NCBI RefSeq assembly: GCF_014764705.1
Contig: NZ_JACXXG010000004.1
Span: 62,001-126,000, forward strand
Source of the DNA: Stutzerimonas kunmingensis
GTDB taxonomy: Bacteria > Pseudomonadota > Gammaproteobacteria > Pseudomonadales > Pseudomonadaceae
DNA: 64,000 nt
Direction: 5' to 3'
Below are positions 8,726 to 17,408 of the stretch, piece after piece. Both the position numbers and the translations under genes were made by a program. The notes under the pieces are model-generated. The model worked only from the letters and a program-made list of their open reading frames with translations, had not been told where the DNA came from and ran no database searches. How positions within the stretch are numbered: position 1 is the first letter of the stretch; each line of letters starts with the position of its first letter.

Positions 8726-9538
8726 TCACTGTGGCCAGGCGAGCTGTTCCGCCTGGCCACAGGCCTCGAACAGCGGCCGGCTGAACAGATAGCCCTGCAT
8801 CAGGTGAATGCCGAGGTCGAACAGAGCGCTGCATTCGTCGGCGGTTTCCACGCCTTCGCCGATCACCTTGATACCCAACTCCTCACACATCCCCACCGTC
8901 GCCCGGACGATGGCCTGACGCATGCGGCTCTGGTCGATGCCGCGGATCAGGTCCATGTCCAGCTTGATGATGTCCGGCTGGAAATCGGCCAGCAGATTTA
9001 GCCCGGCAAAGCCCGCACCGAAGTCATCGATGGCGGTAAGAAAGCCGATGCGCTGGTATTCGCGGAACACCTCGGTCAGCCACTTGCCGTCGTTGATGCG
9101 CTCGCCTTCGACGGTCTCGAAGATGATTTGCTCGATGGGAAAGTCGTGGGCGCGGGCGGCTTCCAGCGTCGAGCGGATGCACAGCTCGGGGCGGTAGATC
9201 GCGTTGGGCATGAAATTGATCGACAGCTTGCTCTGCATGCCCAGCCTGGACGCGGTCTTGATTGCCTTGACCCGGCCGGCCTGGTCGAAGCGGAAGCGGT
9301 TCTGCTCGGTGACCTGCGACAGCACGGTCGGTGCGGGCTCGCCATCCGGGCCGCGAACCAGGGCCTCATGGGCGAAGATCTGCTGGCTGTGCAGGTCGAT
9401 GATCGGCTGGAACGCGTAGCTGAAGCGAAAGCCCAGGCGCTCGCCACTGGCGCAGCTGGGGCAGGCGCCGTGCTCGGCGGCGCCGTGGCACGGATAGGCA
9501 TCTGGGGCAGGGATGCTGCTGGTGTTGCTCGAACTCAT
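8726..9538 (-). CDS. EAL-domain cyclic-di-GMP phosphodiesterase
   Basis: A 270-residue, apparently soluble protein that is almost entirely an EAL domain (about residues 40-262). The catalytic set looks complete: EAL (in HEALVRG), N in INFMPN, E in FETVEGE, DDFGAG, K in IKLD, E in GEGVE and Q in MQGYLF. An active c-di-GMP hydrolase is therefore likely. The N-terminus has three cysteines and a histidine in a short span (C17, H18, C26, C29), suggesting a small metal or redox site. There is no GGDEF partner and no membrane segment. It is convergent with the PfpI gene. Confidence 0.9.
   Translation of the reverse strand: MSSSNTSSIPAPDAYPCHGAAEHGACPSCASGERLGFRFSYAFQPIIDLHSQQIFAHEALVRGPDGEPAPTVLSQVTEQNRFRFDQAGRVKAIKTASRLGMQSKLSINFMPNAIYRPELCIRSTLEAARAHDFPIEQIIFETVEGERINDGKWLTEVFREYQRIGFLTAIDDFGAGFAGLNLLADFQPDIIKLDMDLIRGIDQSRMRQAIVRATVGMCEELGIKVIGEGVETADECSALFDLGIHLMQGYLFSRPLFEACGQAEQLAWPQ
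8730..8761. terminator. Long perfect hairpin at a convergent gene end
   Basis: A 12-bp perfect stem, TGTGGCCAGGCG (8730-8741) and CGCCTGGCCACA (8750-8761), with an 8-nt loop. It overlaps the last codons of the EAL gene and lies just past the PfpI stop. No T-run on either side; probably a shared 3'-end structure. Confidence 0.5.
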
Positions 9539-9581
9539 GGGCGCACTCGATTGGACCGACTCATAGCAAGTTAGCGGCTGT

Positions 9582-9600
9582 GCATTCGATCACTGAATGC
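9582..9600. promoter_or_regulatory. Inverted repeat upstream of the EAL gene
   Basis: GCATTC (9582-9587) and GAATGC (9595-9600) are exact inverted arms spaced by 7 bp, in the 118-bp gap between the EAL gene and the antiporter gene. It could be an operator for the EAL gene, whose start is about 44 bp away. The regulator is unknown. Confidence 0.3.
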
Positions 9601-9656
9601 CATTGGTCTGCCAGTACTGTGTGCGGGATGGCCCTCGAATCCCTTGCGGTCGCGGG

Positions 9657-11321
9657 TCAGTGGCTTGGCCTCTGCCCCAGCTCGTCGATCAGGCTGCGCG
9701 CGGCGAAGTCCGCCGCATCGGTGAAGGGGTTCAGTACGCGGGCGACGCCGGCTGCATCCAGCGCCTTGCCATGCTGGTCGTCGCGCACCACGCCGGCGAT
9801 CTTGCCCTGAAACCCTGCATGCTTGAGCGCATGCAGAAAGGCGCGATTGGCCTCCCACTGCGGAAAACTGGTGACCACCCATTCGGCATGCTGCAGCGGC
9901 AGCGATTCGAGAAAACTCGGATCCTCGCCATCGCCGAAACGTACCGGCAGCTTGCTGCGGCGCAGCGTGCGAACGGCTTCCGGGTCGAAATCCACGCCGA
10001 GCACCGGCAGTCGTGCCGCGGCCAGCTGCTGCAGCAGACGCGAGCCATATCGGCCCAGGCCGAAGATGATGATGCGCGGATGGCCCTGCGGCCTGCCCTG
10101 GGCCTCCACTTCCAGTTCGCGATAGGGACGCTTGCGTTCGAACACGCCGAGCCAGGGTGCCAGCCGTTCATAGAGCGGCTGCGAGAACAGAATCATGTAG
10201 GTCGAGAGCATGATCGTCACCAAGCCGACCAGCGTGGTGAGGCCCAGCGCCTCTGGCCCGACATGGCCAAGGGTGATACCCATTGCAACGAAAACGATGG
10301 AGAACTCGCTGATCTGCGCCACGGTCAGCCCGGCGAGAAAGCCGGTGCGCTTGCGATAACCCATGTAGCCCATGATTGCCATGACGATCAGCGGATTGCC
10401 GATCAGCACGAACAGCGCCAGCGCGATGGCCGGCAGGATCTCGTTGCCGAGCGTGGAGAAATCGAGCCGGCCACCGAGGTCGATGAAGAAGAACAGCAGC
10501 ATGAAGTCGCGGATGCCGGTCAGGCGCGCGTTCATCGCTTCACGATAGGCCGTCGAGGCCAGCGAAAAGCCGGCGACGAAGGCTCCGGCCTCCTTGCTGA
10601 AACCGACGTAGTCGCCCAGCGCGGCAAGTCCGGTACCCCAGGCAATGGAGAAGATCAGCAGCAGCTCCTGCGAGCGCGCCATGCGGCTGACCAGGGGCGG
10701 CAGCACGTAGCGCATCAGCACGTACATCAGGATCGCAGCACCTGCCAGACGCAGTAGCAGCGAGCCCGAGACCTCGGCCCAGCCGGCATCGCCGGCGCCG
10801 CGCAGGGCGCTCATGGTCATCATCGCCAGCACCACGGCGAGGTCCTGGACGATCAGGAAACCCACGGCGATGCGTCCGTGCAGCGAGTCCAGCTCGTGTT
10901 TGTCCGAGAGCAGCTTGACGATGATGATGGTGCTGGAAAAGGTCAGCGCCACGGCGATGTAGATCGCCTCCATGGTGCTCTTGCCCATCAGCAGCGTGAG
11001 CGCGAAGCCGAAGACGATGGTGAAGGTCAGCTGCCCGAGCCCCGTGGCCAGCGCCACCGGCCCGATATTGCGGATATGCGCGAGGTCCAGCTTGAGCCCA
11101 ACCACGAACAGCAGCACGGCGACGCCGATCTCGGCCAGCAGATGGACCTGCTCGGCGGCGTTGACCGGGCCGAACACCGCCGGGCCAAGCAGAATGCCGA
11201 CCACGATGTAGGAAATCAGCAGCGGCTGGCGCAGGCTCACGGCAATCGCGCCGACCACCGCGGAAACGATCAGCAGCAGGGCGAATTCGGCGAAGGGGCC
11301 GTGGGCGAGCAGCGCTTCCAT
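9657..11321 (-). CDS. CPA2-family monovalent cation:proton antiporter with TrkA-N domain
   Basis: A 554-residue inner-membrane protein, probably a potassium- or sodium-proton exchanger of the Kef/YbaL type. About 12 transmembrane segments fill residues 10-385 and include the paired polar stretch of this family. The cytoplasmic C-terminus carries a Rossmann-type TrkA-N domain (IIIFGLGRYGSRLL, about residue 412 onward), which binds nucleotide and gates the transporter. The C-terminal tail is short and lacks a clear TrkA-C domain. It is transcribed divergently from the helicase gene. Confidence 0.88.
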   Translation of the reverse strand: MEALLAHGPFAEFALLLIVSAVVGAIAVSLRQPLLISYIVVGILLGPAVFGPVNAAEQVHLLAEIGVAVLLFVVGLKLDLAHIRNIGPVALATGLGQLTFTIVFGFALTLLMGKSTMEAIYIAVALTFSSTIIIVKLLSDKHELDSLHGRIAVGFLIVQDLAVVLAMMTMSALRGAGDAGWAEVSGSLLLRLAGAAILMYVLMRYVLPPLVSRMARSQELLLIFSIAWGTGLAALGDYVGFSKEAGAFVAGFSLASTAYREAMNARLTGIRDFMLLFFFIDLGGRLDFSTLGNEILPAIALALFVLIGNPLIVMAIMGYMGYRKRTGFLAGLTVAQISEFSIVFVAMGITLGHVGPEALGLTTLVGLVTIMLSTYMILFSQPLYERLAPWLGVFERKRPYRELEVEAQGRPQGHPRIIIFGLGRYGSRLLQQLAAARLPVLGVDFDPEAVRTLRRSKLPVRFGDGEDPSFLESLPLQHAEWVVTSFPQWEANRAFLHALKHAGFQGKIAGVVRDDQHGKALDAAGVARVLNPFTDAADFAARSLIDELGQRPSH

Positions 11322-11530
11322 CAGGGTCTCCGTGCGGTTGATGTGACGGCGCCGCGGCGCTGTGCCTATCCTGCGGCAGGCGTTGGCCAGCTACCAGCGC
11401 GGCAGCGTATGAAACTGTGACAGCAAGGCATCGCCTGGCCCGCCTGCAATCGGCTGGTGAGCCGATGTGCCCGGCCTGCTGCTAGAATCCGCCCTTTTTC
11501 ATCCCGCCGAAACGGCGCTGCGAGCCTGCC

Positions 11531-12856
11531 ATGACCTTCGCCTCCCTGGGCCTGATCGATCCGCTGCTGCGGACCCTGGAAACCCTCGATTACCGCAAGC
11601 CGACGCCGGTGCAGATCGAAGCCATTCCCGCCGTGCTCAAGGGCCGCGACCTGATGGCGGCGGCGCAGACCGGTACCGGCAAGACCGCCGGCTTCGCCCT
11701 GCCATTGCTGCAGCGCCTGACCATGGAAGGCGCCAAGGTGGCGAGCAATTCGGTACGCGCGCTGGTACTGGTGCCGACCCGCGAGCTGGCCGAGCAGGTG
11801 CACGAGAGCTTTCGTGTCTATGGGCAGAATCTGCCGCTGCGCACCTACGCGGTGTACGGCGGGGTCAGCATCAACCCGCAGATGATGGCGCTGCGCAAGG
11901 GCATCGATGTGCTGGTGGCGACGCCCGGTCGCCTGCTCGATCTCTACCGGCAGAACGCCATGGGCTTCAACCAGCTGCAGGCGCTGGTGCTCGACGAGGC
12001 CGATCGCATGCTCGACCTCGGTTTCGCCGACGAGCTGGACCAGCTGTTCTCCGCTCTGCCGAAGAAGCGCCAGACGCTGCTGTTTTCCGCGACCTTTTCC
12101 GAGCCGATCCGGCAGATGGCCCGCGAGCTGCTGCGCGATCCGCTGTCGGTCGAGGTCAGCCCACGCAACGCCGCGGCGAAGACGGTCAAGCAGTGGCTGG
12201 TGCCGGTGGACAAGAAACGCAAGAGCGAGCTGTTCCTGCATCTGCTGGCGGACAAGCGCTGGGGCCAGGTGCTGGTGTTCGTCAAAACGCGCAAGGGCGT
12301 CGATCAGCTGGTGGACGAGCTGCAGGCTGCGGGTATTTCCAGCGATGCGATCCACGGCGACAAGCCACAGGCCTCGCGCCTGCGTGCGCTGGAGCGCTTC
12401 AAGGCGGGCGAGGTGCAGGTGCTGGTGGCGACCGACGTCGCCGCGCGCGGGCTGGACATCCACGACCTGCCGCAGGTGGTCAACTTCGACCTGCCGATCG
12501 TCGCCGAAGACTACGTGCATCGCATCGGCCGTACCGGCCGCGCCGGCGCTACGGGCGAGGCGGTTTCCCTGGTCAGTGCCGATGAAGTCGATCAGCTGGC
12601 GGCCATCGAAACCCTGATCAACCAGGTGCTGCCGCGCCACGACGAGCTTGGTTTCGTGCCGGACCATCGCGTGGCGACCACCACCCTCGGCGGGCAGATC
12701 ATCAAGAAGCCGAAGAAACCGAAAAAGCCCAAGGACGGCGGCGGCAAGGGCAAGATTCATCTCGGCAACTGGTTCGACGAGAGCGAAAAGCCCAACGCCA
12801 GGCCGATTCGCAAGGTGCCGAGCCTGGGCGGCGGCAAGCCGGCGAAGAAGCGCTGA
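11531..12856 (+). CDS. DEAD-box ATP-dependent RNA helicase, RhlE-like
   Basis: A 441-residue RNA helicase. The two RecA-like domains show the full motif set: Q motif (KPTPVQIEAIP), motif I (AQTGTGKT), Ia (PTRELAEQV), II (DEAD), III (SAT), IV (LVFVKTRKG), V (ATDVAARGLD) and VI (HRIGRTGRAG). The C-terminal tail after about residue 380 is lysine-rich (KKPKKPKKPK) and probably binds RNA. The closest family by tail and length is RhlE, active in ribosome assembly, RNA decay and cold adaptation. The start follows GAGCCTGCC; no strong Shine-Dalgarno sequence is visible. Confidence 0.92.
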   Translation: MTFASLGLIDPLLRTLETLDYRKPTPVQIEAIPAVLKGRDLMAAAQTGTGKTAGFALPLLQRLTMEGAKVASNSVRALVLVPTRELAEQVHESFRVYGQNLPLRTYAVYGGVSINPQMMALRKGIDVLVATPGRLLDLYRQNAMGFNQLQALVLDEADRMLDLGFADELDQLFSALPKKRQTLLFSATFSEPIRQMARELLRDPLSVEVSPRNAAAKTVKQWLVPVDKKRKSELFLHLLADKRWGQVLVFVKTRKGVDQLVDELQAAGISSDAIHGDKPQASRLRALERFKAGEVQVLVATDVAARGLDIHDLPQVVNFDLPIVAEDYVHRIGRTGRAGATGEAVSLVSADEVDQLAAIETLINQVLPRHDELGFVPDHRVATTTLGGQIIKKPKKPKKPKDGGGKGKIHLGNWFDESEKPNARPIRKVPSLGGGKPAKKR

Positions 12857-12868
12857 TCGCAGCGCAGG

Positions 12869-12894
12869 GTGGAAAACGGGGAAGCCGTTTCCAC
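12869..12894 (+). terminator. Hairpin downstream of the RhlE-like gene
   Basis: GTGGAAAACGG (12869-12879) pairs with CCGTTTCCAC (12885-12894) with one bulge, 13 nt after the stop codon. No T-run follows, so termination strength is uncertain. Confidence 0.4.
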
Positions 12895-13075
12895 AGCTGC
12901 TCCCGTCACAGACTCGATGGCGCCGACATCAACAATCCTGTCATGGCGTAGTGGAACACACGCGTCTTCGCCGCCGACCGGCGGTCCAGAGGGTCGCGCG
13001 ACGATCGATCCGGGTCTAGGCTGATCGGGTCTGCGCCAATGCAGACTCGAACGTTCCGCATGAAGGAGCTAGCCC

Positions 13076-14098
13076 ATGACCCAGACCATGAAAGCTGCAG
13101 TGGTACACGCCTTCGGCGAGCCGCTGCGCCTCGAGGAAGTCAAGGTGCCGATGCCCGGCCCCGGCCAGATTCTGGTGAAGATTGCCGCCTCCGGTGTGTG
13201 TCACACCGACCTGCACGCGGCCGAAGGCGATTGGCCGGTCAAGCCGTCACTGCCGTTTATCCCCGGCCATGAAGGTGTGGGCCATGTCTCCGCTGTTGGC
13301 GCCGGTGTCACGCGCGTGAAAGAGGGTGATCGCGTCGGCGTACCCTGGCTGTACACCGCCTGTGGTTGCTGCGAACACTGCCTGACCGGCTGGGAAACGC
13401 TCTGTGAAGGCCAGCAGAACACCGGTTACTCGGTGAACGGCGGCTATGCCGAGTATGTGCTGGCGGACCCGAATTACGTCGGCATCCTGCCGAAGAACGT
13501 CGAGTTCGACGAGATTGCGCCGATTCTTTGTGCCGGAGTCACTGTCTACAAAGGGCTGAAAGTCACCGGAGCGCGGCCCGGCCAATGGGTGGTGATCTCG
13601 GGCATCGGCGGCCTCGGCCACGTCGCGGTGCAATACGCCAAGGCCATGGGGCTGCACGTGGTGGCAGTCGATGTGGACGATGCCAAGCTCGAGCTGGCCA
13701 AGCGTCTGGGGGCCAACCTGACCATCAATGCACGTACGGAGAATCCCGTGGAGGTGGTGCAGCGCGACATCGGCGGTGCCCACGGTGTACTGGTGACTGC
13801 GGTATCCAACAGTGCCTTCGGTCAGGCCATCGGCATGGCCCGGCGGCGTGGCACTGTCGCGCTGGTGGGGCTGCCGCCGGGAGACTTCCCGACGCCGATC
13901 TTCGATGTGGTGCTCAAGGCGATCAGCATCACCGGCTCCATCGTCGGCACCCGCGCCGATCTGCAGGAGGCGCTGGACTTCGCCGGTGAAGGTCAGGTCA
14001 AGGCGACCATCCACACCGACAGCCTCGACAACATCAACCAGATCCTCGATGACATGCGCGCCGGTCGCATCGAAGGCCGGATCGTGATGAAGATGTAA
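13076..14098 (+). CDS. Zinc-dependent alcohol dehydrogenase, AdhP-like
   Basis: A 340-residue medium-chain NAD-dependent alcohol dehydrogenase. The catalytic zinc site is visible in GVCHTDLH and GHEGVG, and the structural zinc site in the four-cysteine loop [15 protein letters not shown]. The coenzyme domain has the Rossmann signature [17 protein letters not shown]. It probably interconverts primary alcohols and aldehydes, as AdhP does. The ATG at 13076 is preceded by AAGGAG. It ends convergently with the GHKL ATPase gene 23 bp away. A role in ethanol or aldehyde metabolism is inferred from the family only. Confidence 0.92.
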   Translation: MTQTMKAAVVHAFGEPLRLEEVKVPMPGPGQILVKIAASGVCHTDLHAAEGDWPVKPSLPFIPGHEGVGHVSAVGAGVTRVKEGDRVGVPWLYTACGCCEHCLTGWETLCEGQQNTGYSVNGGYAEYVLADPNYVGILPKNVEFDEIAPILCAGVTVYKGLKVTGARPGQWVVISGIGGLGHVAVQYAKAMGLHVVAVDVDDAKLELAKRLGANLTINARTENPVEVVQRDIGGAHGVLVTAVSNSAFGQAIGMARRRGTVALVGLPPGDFPTPIFDVVLKAISITGSIVGTRADLQEALDFAGEGQVKATIHTDSLDNINQILDDMRAGRIEGRIVMKM

Positions 14099-14121
14099 GG
14101 CGGCGCGCCGGGTAGCTGGCC

Positions 14122-16020
14122 TCAGCCGCGCATGAAGGTCAGGTGAATGTCGCTGCCGTAGCGGCGGATGATCTCGCGCTTGGCGGCATGGAACGCGGCG
14201 ACGTCGTCGGCCAGCGCCGATCTGCCGAGCTTCCAGCGCGCCAGTTCTTCGGCGATCACGACCATGAACAGCTCGGCCAGCAGCAGGCGTGCCGAGTCGC
14301 GGAAGTTGCCGTGGCCGTCGACGTACAGCTGCACGGTGGGTGCCGCGGTGTTGATCAGGATCTTGCGTTCTTCCGGGCTGTAGACGGCGCGGTCCTGGTC
14401 TTCGCCGAGATAGCGGAACTCGTAGCCGGTGAACATGGCCTCGCCGTGATCGCGCGAAGGGCGGCGCGTGGCAGCATGGTGTTGCCACGCCGGGTGGTGG
14501 TGAGCATGTGTCGACGCGTGCTCGGCGATAACGATCTCGCACCAGGCCAGGTAGTTGCCGGCGCGCGCGACGATCTCGCCATGATCGGCCGCGGACTGGC
14601 CGCTGACCGTCCACTCCACGCACGGCTTGTCGCGTAGCGCCTGTAGCGGAACAGGCGCGGGCGGAGGATCGATGCTCAGCCCGTCGCTGAGGCTGGCGTC
14701 CACCTGCAGGACCGCGTCCGCGGTAAGCTGCTGCGGGTCGATCAGCAGCCTGACGTGAAACGAATGATTCGGCTGGCGATAGTAGAACGGCGTACTGAAG
14801 CGCAGTGCGGCTGGTCGCACATCGGTGCCGGAAGGGCCTGCCGTCGTGCTGGCCGGCGCCACGATGCCGAAGTCGTGAATCGCCGCCTGGCTCATGCGCT
14901 GCAACAGGTGCTCGATCATGTGCGCGGTGCGCCCGGAGGTGGTGGCGCGTTCCAGGTGTCTGAGCTTTTCCTGCTCGGCCATCACGAACGGGGCGATCAA
15001 CTGACTGACCGCCCGGGCGAATGCCGCCACCAAGGGTGTCTTCAGGTTCAGCCCGGCGCGTTCGTCGCTGATCACCGCGACGCCCTGGCCGAGCTGCTCG
15101 CTGAGCGCCGCGCAGCGAACGGTGCCGAACAGGTATTCGGTGCCGACCTGGTTCTCATAATCGAACAGCTGGCAATCCAGCGCCGCCGTGCCGGAAAGCA
15201 CCAGCAGGCCGCTGGTGCGCTCGTCGCCGCGCGGCACCAGTTGTGCGTCCAGTGCACGCTTGAGCGTCAGGCTGAAGGCAAAGGTCTGGCCGTCGCAGTG
15301 GAATTCGCCCGGCAGATCCGGGCCAAGCAACAACAGTGACGGCGGTTCCTCGAAACGAGTACGCCCGCTGCGCTCGATCTCGACGCCGTCACGCAGATGC
15401 GTCATCTCCAAGTGCCGACGGCCGAGCACGTCGCGCAGATAGATGTTGTTGGCCAGCGACTCGGTCAGGGCGCTGAACTGGGCAATACGTACCTGGCTGC
15501 TTTCGATGATGATGGCGACGCGCGTGCCGTTGCCGGCAATGCCGAGGCGCCCACGGTCGCGCTCGGTCACCGCGCGATCCTGGCCACCGTCATCGTAGAG
15601 ATAGCCGCCGTTCTCGGCGCGGAACAGCTCGATCCGCGACAGCCTGCCATCATGGATGGTTTCCAGCCAGCCGTAGCCAAGGCCGAAGATCGCCTGCTTG
15701 AGACCGCGGCCAAAATAGCCGCGCCCGCCACCGGTGCCCTGCGCCAGCGGGCTGTGTGCGCCGCCATAGCTGAGAATGGAGCAGGCGGCGGCGAACGACA
15801 TGCCCTGGGCGTGATCGGTGACCGCCAGCAGGGCGCCGCGCCTGTGACGCTCGTACTGCACGAGGATCTGCCCGGAAACTGCCACGCCTGCCGCTTCCAG
15901 TCGGGCGTAGCTGTCGTCGCTGTTGGTGATCAGTTCGACCAGCGCCTTTTCGATCGAGGCGAAGCGCCTGGAGTCGATGTCGATGACACGTTGATCCACC
16001 GGGATTGCGTTGACCGCCAT
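14122..16020 (-). CDS. Stand-alone GHKL (Hsp90/MutL/MORC-type) ATPase of unknown function
   Basis: A 632-residue soluble protein with a complete Bergerat-fold ATP site at its N-terminus: E29xxxN33xxD36 (VELITNSDDSY), D69xxxG73 (TDHAQGMS), the glycine lid TGGGRGYFGRGLK (G104, G106, K108) and GNGTR (163-167). It is not a histidine kinase: there is no DHp domain or H-box. The remaining roughly 450 residues are unlike MutL, Hsp90 or gyrase as far as I can see, and include a His-rich patch (STHAHHHPAWQHH). I chose the ATG at 16020 (GAGG upstream). It is the last of three minus-strand genes after a deacetylase and a flavoprotein. The best analogy is to prokaryotic MORC-like ATPases, which are linked to DNA or defence functions; this is inference. 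Confidence 0.75.
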   Translation of the reverse strand: MAVNAIPVDQRVIDIDSRRFASIEKALVELITNSDDSYARLEAAGVAVSGQILVQYERHRRGALLAVTDHAQGMSFAAACSILSYGGAHSPLAQGTGGGRGYFGRGLKQAIFGLGYGWLETIHDGRLSRIELFRAENGGYLYDDGGQDRAVTERDRGRLGIAGNGTRVAIIIESSQVRIAQFSALTESLANNIYLRDVLGRRHLEMTHLRDGVEIERSGRTRFEEPPSLLLLGPDLPGEFHCDGQTFAFSLTLKRALDAQLVPRGDERTSGLLVLSGTAALDCQLFDYENQVGTEYLFGTVRCAALSEQLGQGVAVISDERAGLNLKTPLVAAFARAVSQLIAPFVMAEQEKLRHLERATTSGRTAHMIEHLLQRMSQAAIHDFGIVAPASTTAGPSGTDVRPAALRFSTPFYYRQPNHSFHVRLLIDPQQLTADAVLQVDASLSDGLSIDPPPAPVPLQALRDKPCVEWTVSGQSAADHGEIVARAGNYLAWCEIVIAEHASTHAHHHPAWQHHAATRRPSRDHGEAMFTGYEFRYLGEDQDRAVYSPEERKILINTAAPTVQLYVDGHGNFRDSARLLLAELFMVVIAEELARWKLGRSALADDVAAFHAAKREIIRRYGSDIHLTFMRG

Positions 16021-16123
16021 CGATATTGCCTCGCGCGTGTTCGTCCTAGCACGCCAAGCGGGGTACTGCTTGCGGCGTGCTCTGCAACTGAAGCTAGCAG
16101 CGCGCGGCCTAACCGGCGAGTGA

Positions 16124-17356
16124 CTAGTGGTCGCGCAGCCAGCGCAGCATTCCCTCGGCCGCGGCTCGGCCACTGGCAAAACAGGCGGTCAGCAGATAAC
16201 CGCCGGTCGGTGCCTCCCAGTCGAGCATTTCCCCGGCGCAGAACACTCCGGGCACCTGTTGCAGCATCAGGTTGGCATCCAGCGCTTCGAAGGGCACGCC
16301 GCCGGCGCTGCTGATCGCCTCGTCCAGCGGGCGCGGGCGGACCAGGCGGATGGGCAGCGCCTTGATCGCCGTGGCCAGGGTCTGCGGATCCTGAAAGGAC
16401 GCGGCATCGCTCAGCTCGCGCAACAGCGCCGCTTTGACCCCATCGAGCTTCAGCTGGCGGTGCAGATGCTTGGCCATGGACTGCGAACCCCGCGGTCTGG
16501 CCAGGGCGCTGGCGACCTGCGCCAGGGTGCGATCCGGCAGCAGGTCGAGCAGCACGGTGGTGCCGCCGTCACGGTTGATGGCCTCGCGGATCGGTGCCGA
16601 AAGCGCATAGACCAGGCTGCCCTCGATACCGGTCGCGGTAAGTACGAACTCGCCCTTGCGCGGCGCGCTACCCGGTAGGGCGAGGCTGACCGTCTTCAGC
16701 GGCGCGCCGGCGAACTTGTCCCGCAGATGGGCGCTCCAGCCTTCCACCTCGAAGCCGCAGTTGGCCGGCTGCAGCGGTTCGATGGCAATACCTCGGGCTG
16801 CGAGCAGCGGCACCCAGGCGCCATCGGAGCCCAGTCGTGCCCAGCTGCCGCCGCCGAGTGCGAGCAGGGTGGCGTGTGCGTCGATCAGGCTTTCGCCTTG
16901 CGGCCCGGCGATGCGCAGCGCACCGTGCTCGTCCCAACCCAGCCAGCGCTGGCGGGTATGAATGTGTACGCCGTTTTCACGCAGGCGCTTGAGCCAGGCG
17001 CGCAGCAATGGCGCGGCTTTCATGTCGGTGGGAAATACCCGGCCGGAACTGCCGACGAAGGTGTCGATACCCAGCCCGTGAATCCATTCGCGCAGCGCGG
17101 CGGGTGTAAAGGCGTCCAGCAGCGGACGCAGCTCGCCCGCGCGTTCGCCGTAGCGGCTGACGAAGGCGGAGTAGTCCTCGGCGTGGGTGATGTTCATGCC
17201 GCCGACCCCGGCCAGGAGGAACTTGCGGCCGACCGAGGGCATGGCGTCGTACAGATCGACACTGACGCCCGCCTGGCCGAGCACCTCGGCGGCCATGAGG
17301 CCGGCCGGGCCACCACCAATGATGGCGACGCGAAAGGAAGAAGCGGGCTGGGGCAT
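16124..17356 (-). CDS. Flavoprotein of the YhiN/BaiN (HI0933-like) family
   Basis: A two-dinucleotide-binding-domain flavoprotein, 410 residues from the ATG at 17356. An FAD-binding Rossmann motif (VAIIGGGPAGLMAAE) starts about nine residues from the N-terminus, as usual in this family. Further signatures are GRKFLLAGVGGMNITH, GSSGRVFP and the C-terminal PGVFCAGEMLDWEAPTGGYL. Members include the aminoacetone-oxidase-like TIGR03862 group; the physiological substrate is unclear. A longer reading from 17389 is possible but adds residues without family support. It lies 52 bp after the deacetylase-like gene and is probably co-transcribed. Confidence 0.88.
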   Translation of the reverse strand: MPQPASSFRVAIIGGGPAGLMAAEVLGQAGVSVDLYDAMPSVGRKFLLAGVGGMNITHAEDYSAFVSRYGERAGELRPLLDAFTPAALREWIHGLGIDTFVGSSGRVFPTDMKAAPLLRAWLKRLRENGVHIHTRQRWLGWDEHGALRIAGPQGESLIDAHATLLALGGGSWARLGSDGAWVPLLAARGIAIEPLQPANCGFEVEGWSAHLRDKFAGAPLKTVSLALPGSAPRKGEFVLTATGIEGSLVYALSAPIREAINRDGGTTVLLDLLPDRTLAQVASALARPRGSQSMAKHLHRQLKLDGVKAALLRELSDAASFQDPQTLATAIKALPIRLVRPRPLDEAISSAGGVPFEALDANLMLQQVPGVFCAGEMLDWEAPTGGYLLTACFASGRAAAEGMLRWLRDH

Positions 17357-17408
17357 GGCGGCAACCGGGCAGGCGAGCAGGGCGGGCATTGTAGCCGCTG
17401 ACGGGTGC

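Noticed and set aside
14122..16020. Two-component histidine kinase
   Set aside because: Bergerat-fold motifs are present but there is no DHp domain or H-box, and the N-box arrangement (ExxxNxxD) with a glycine lid is of the MutL/Hsp90/MORC type.
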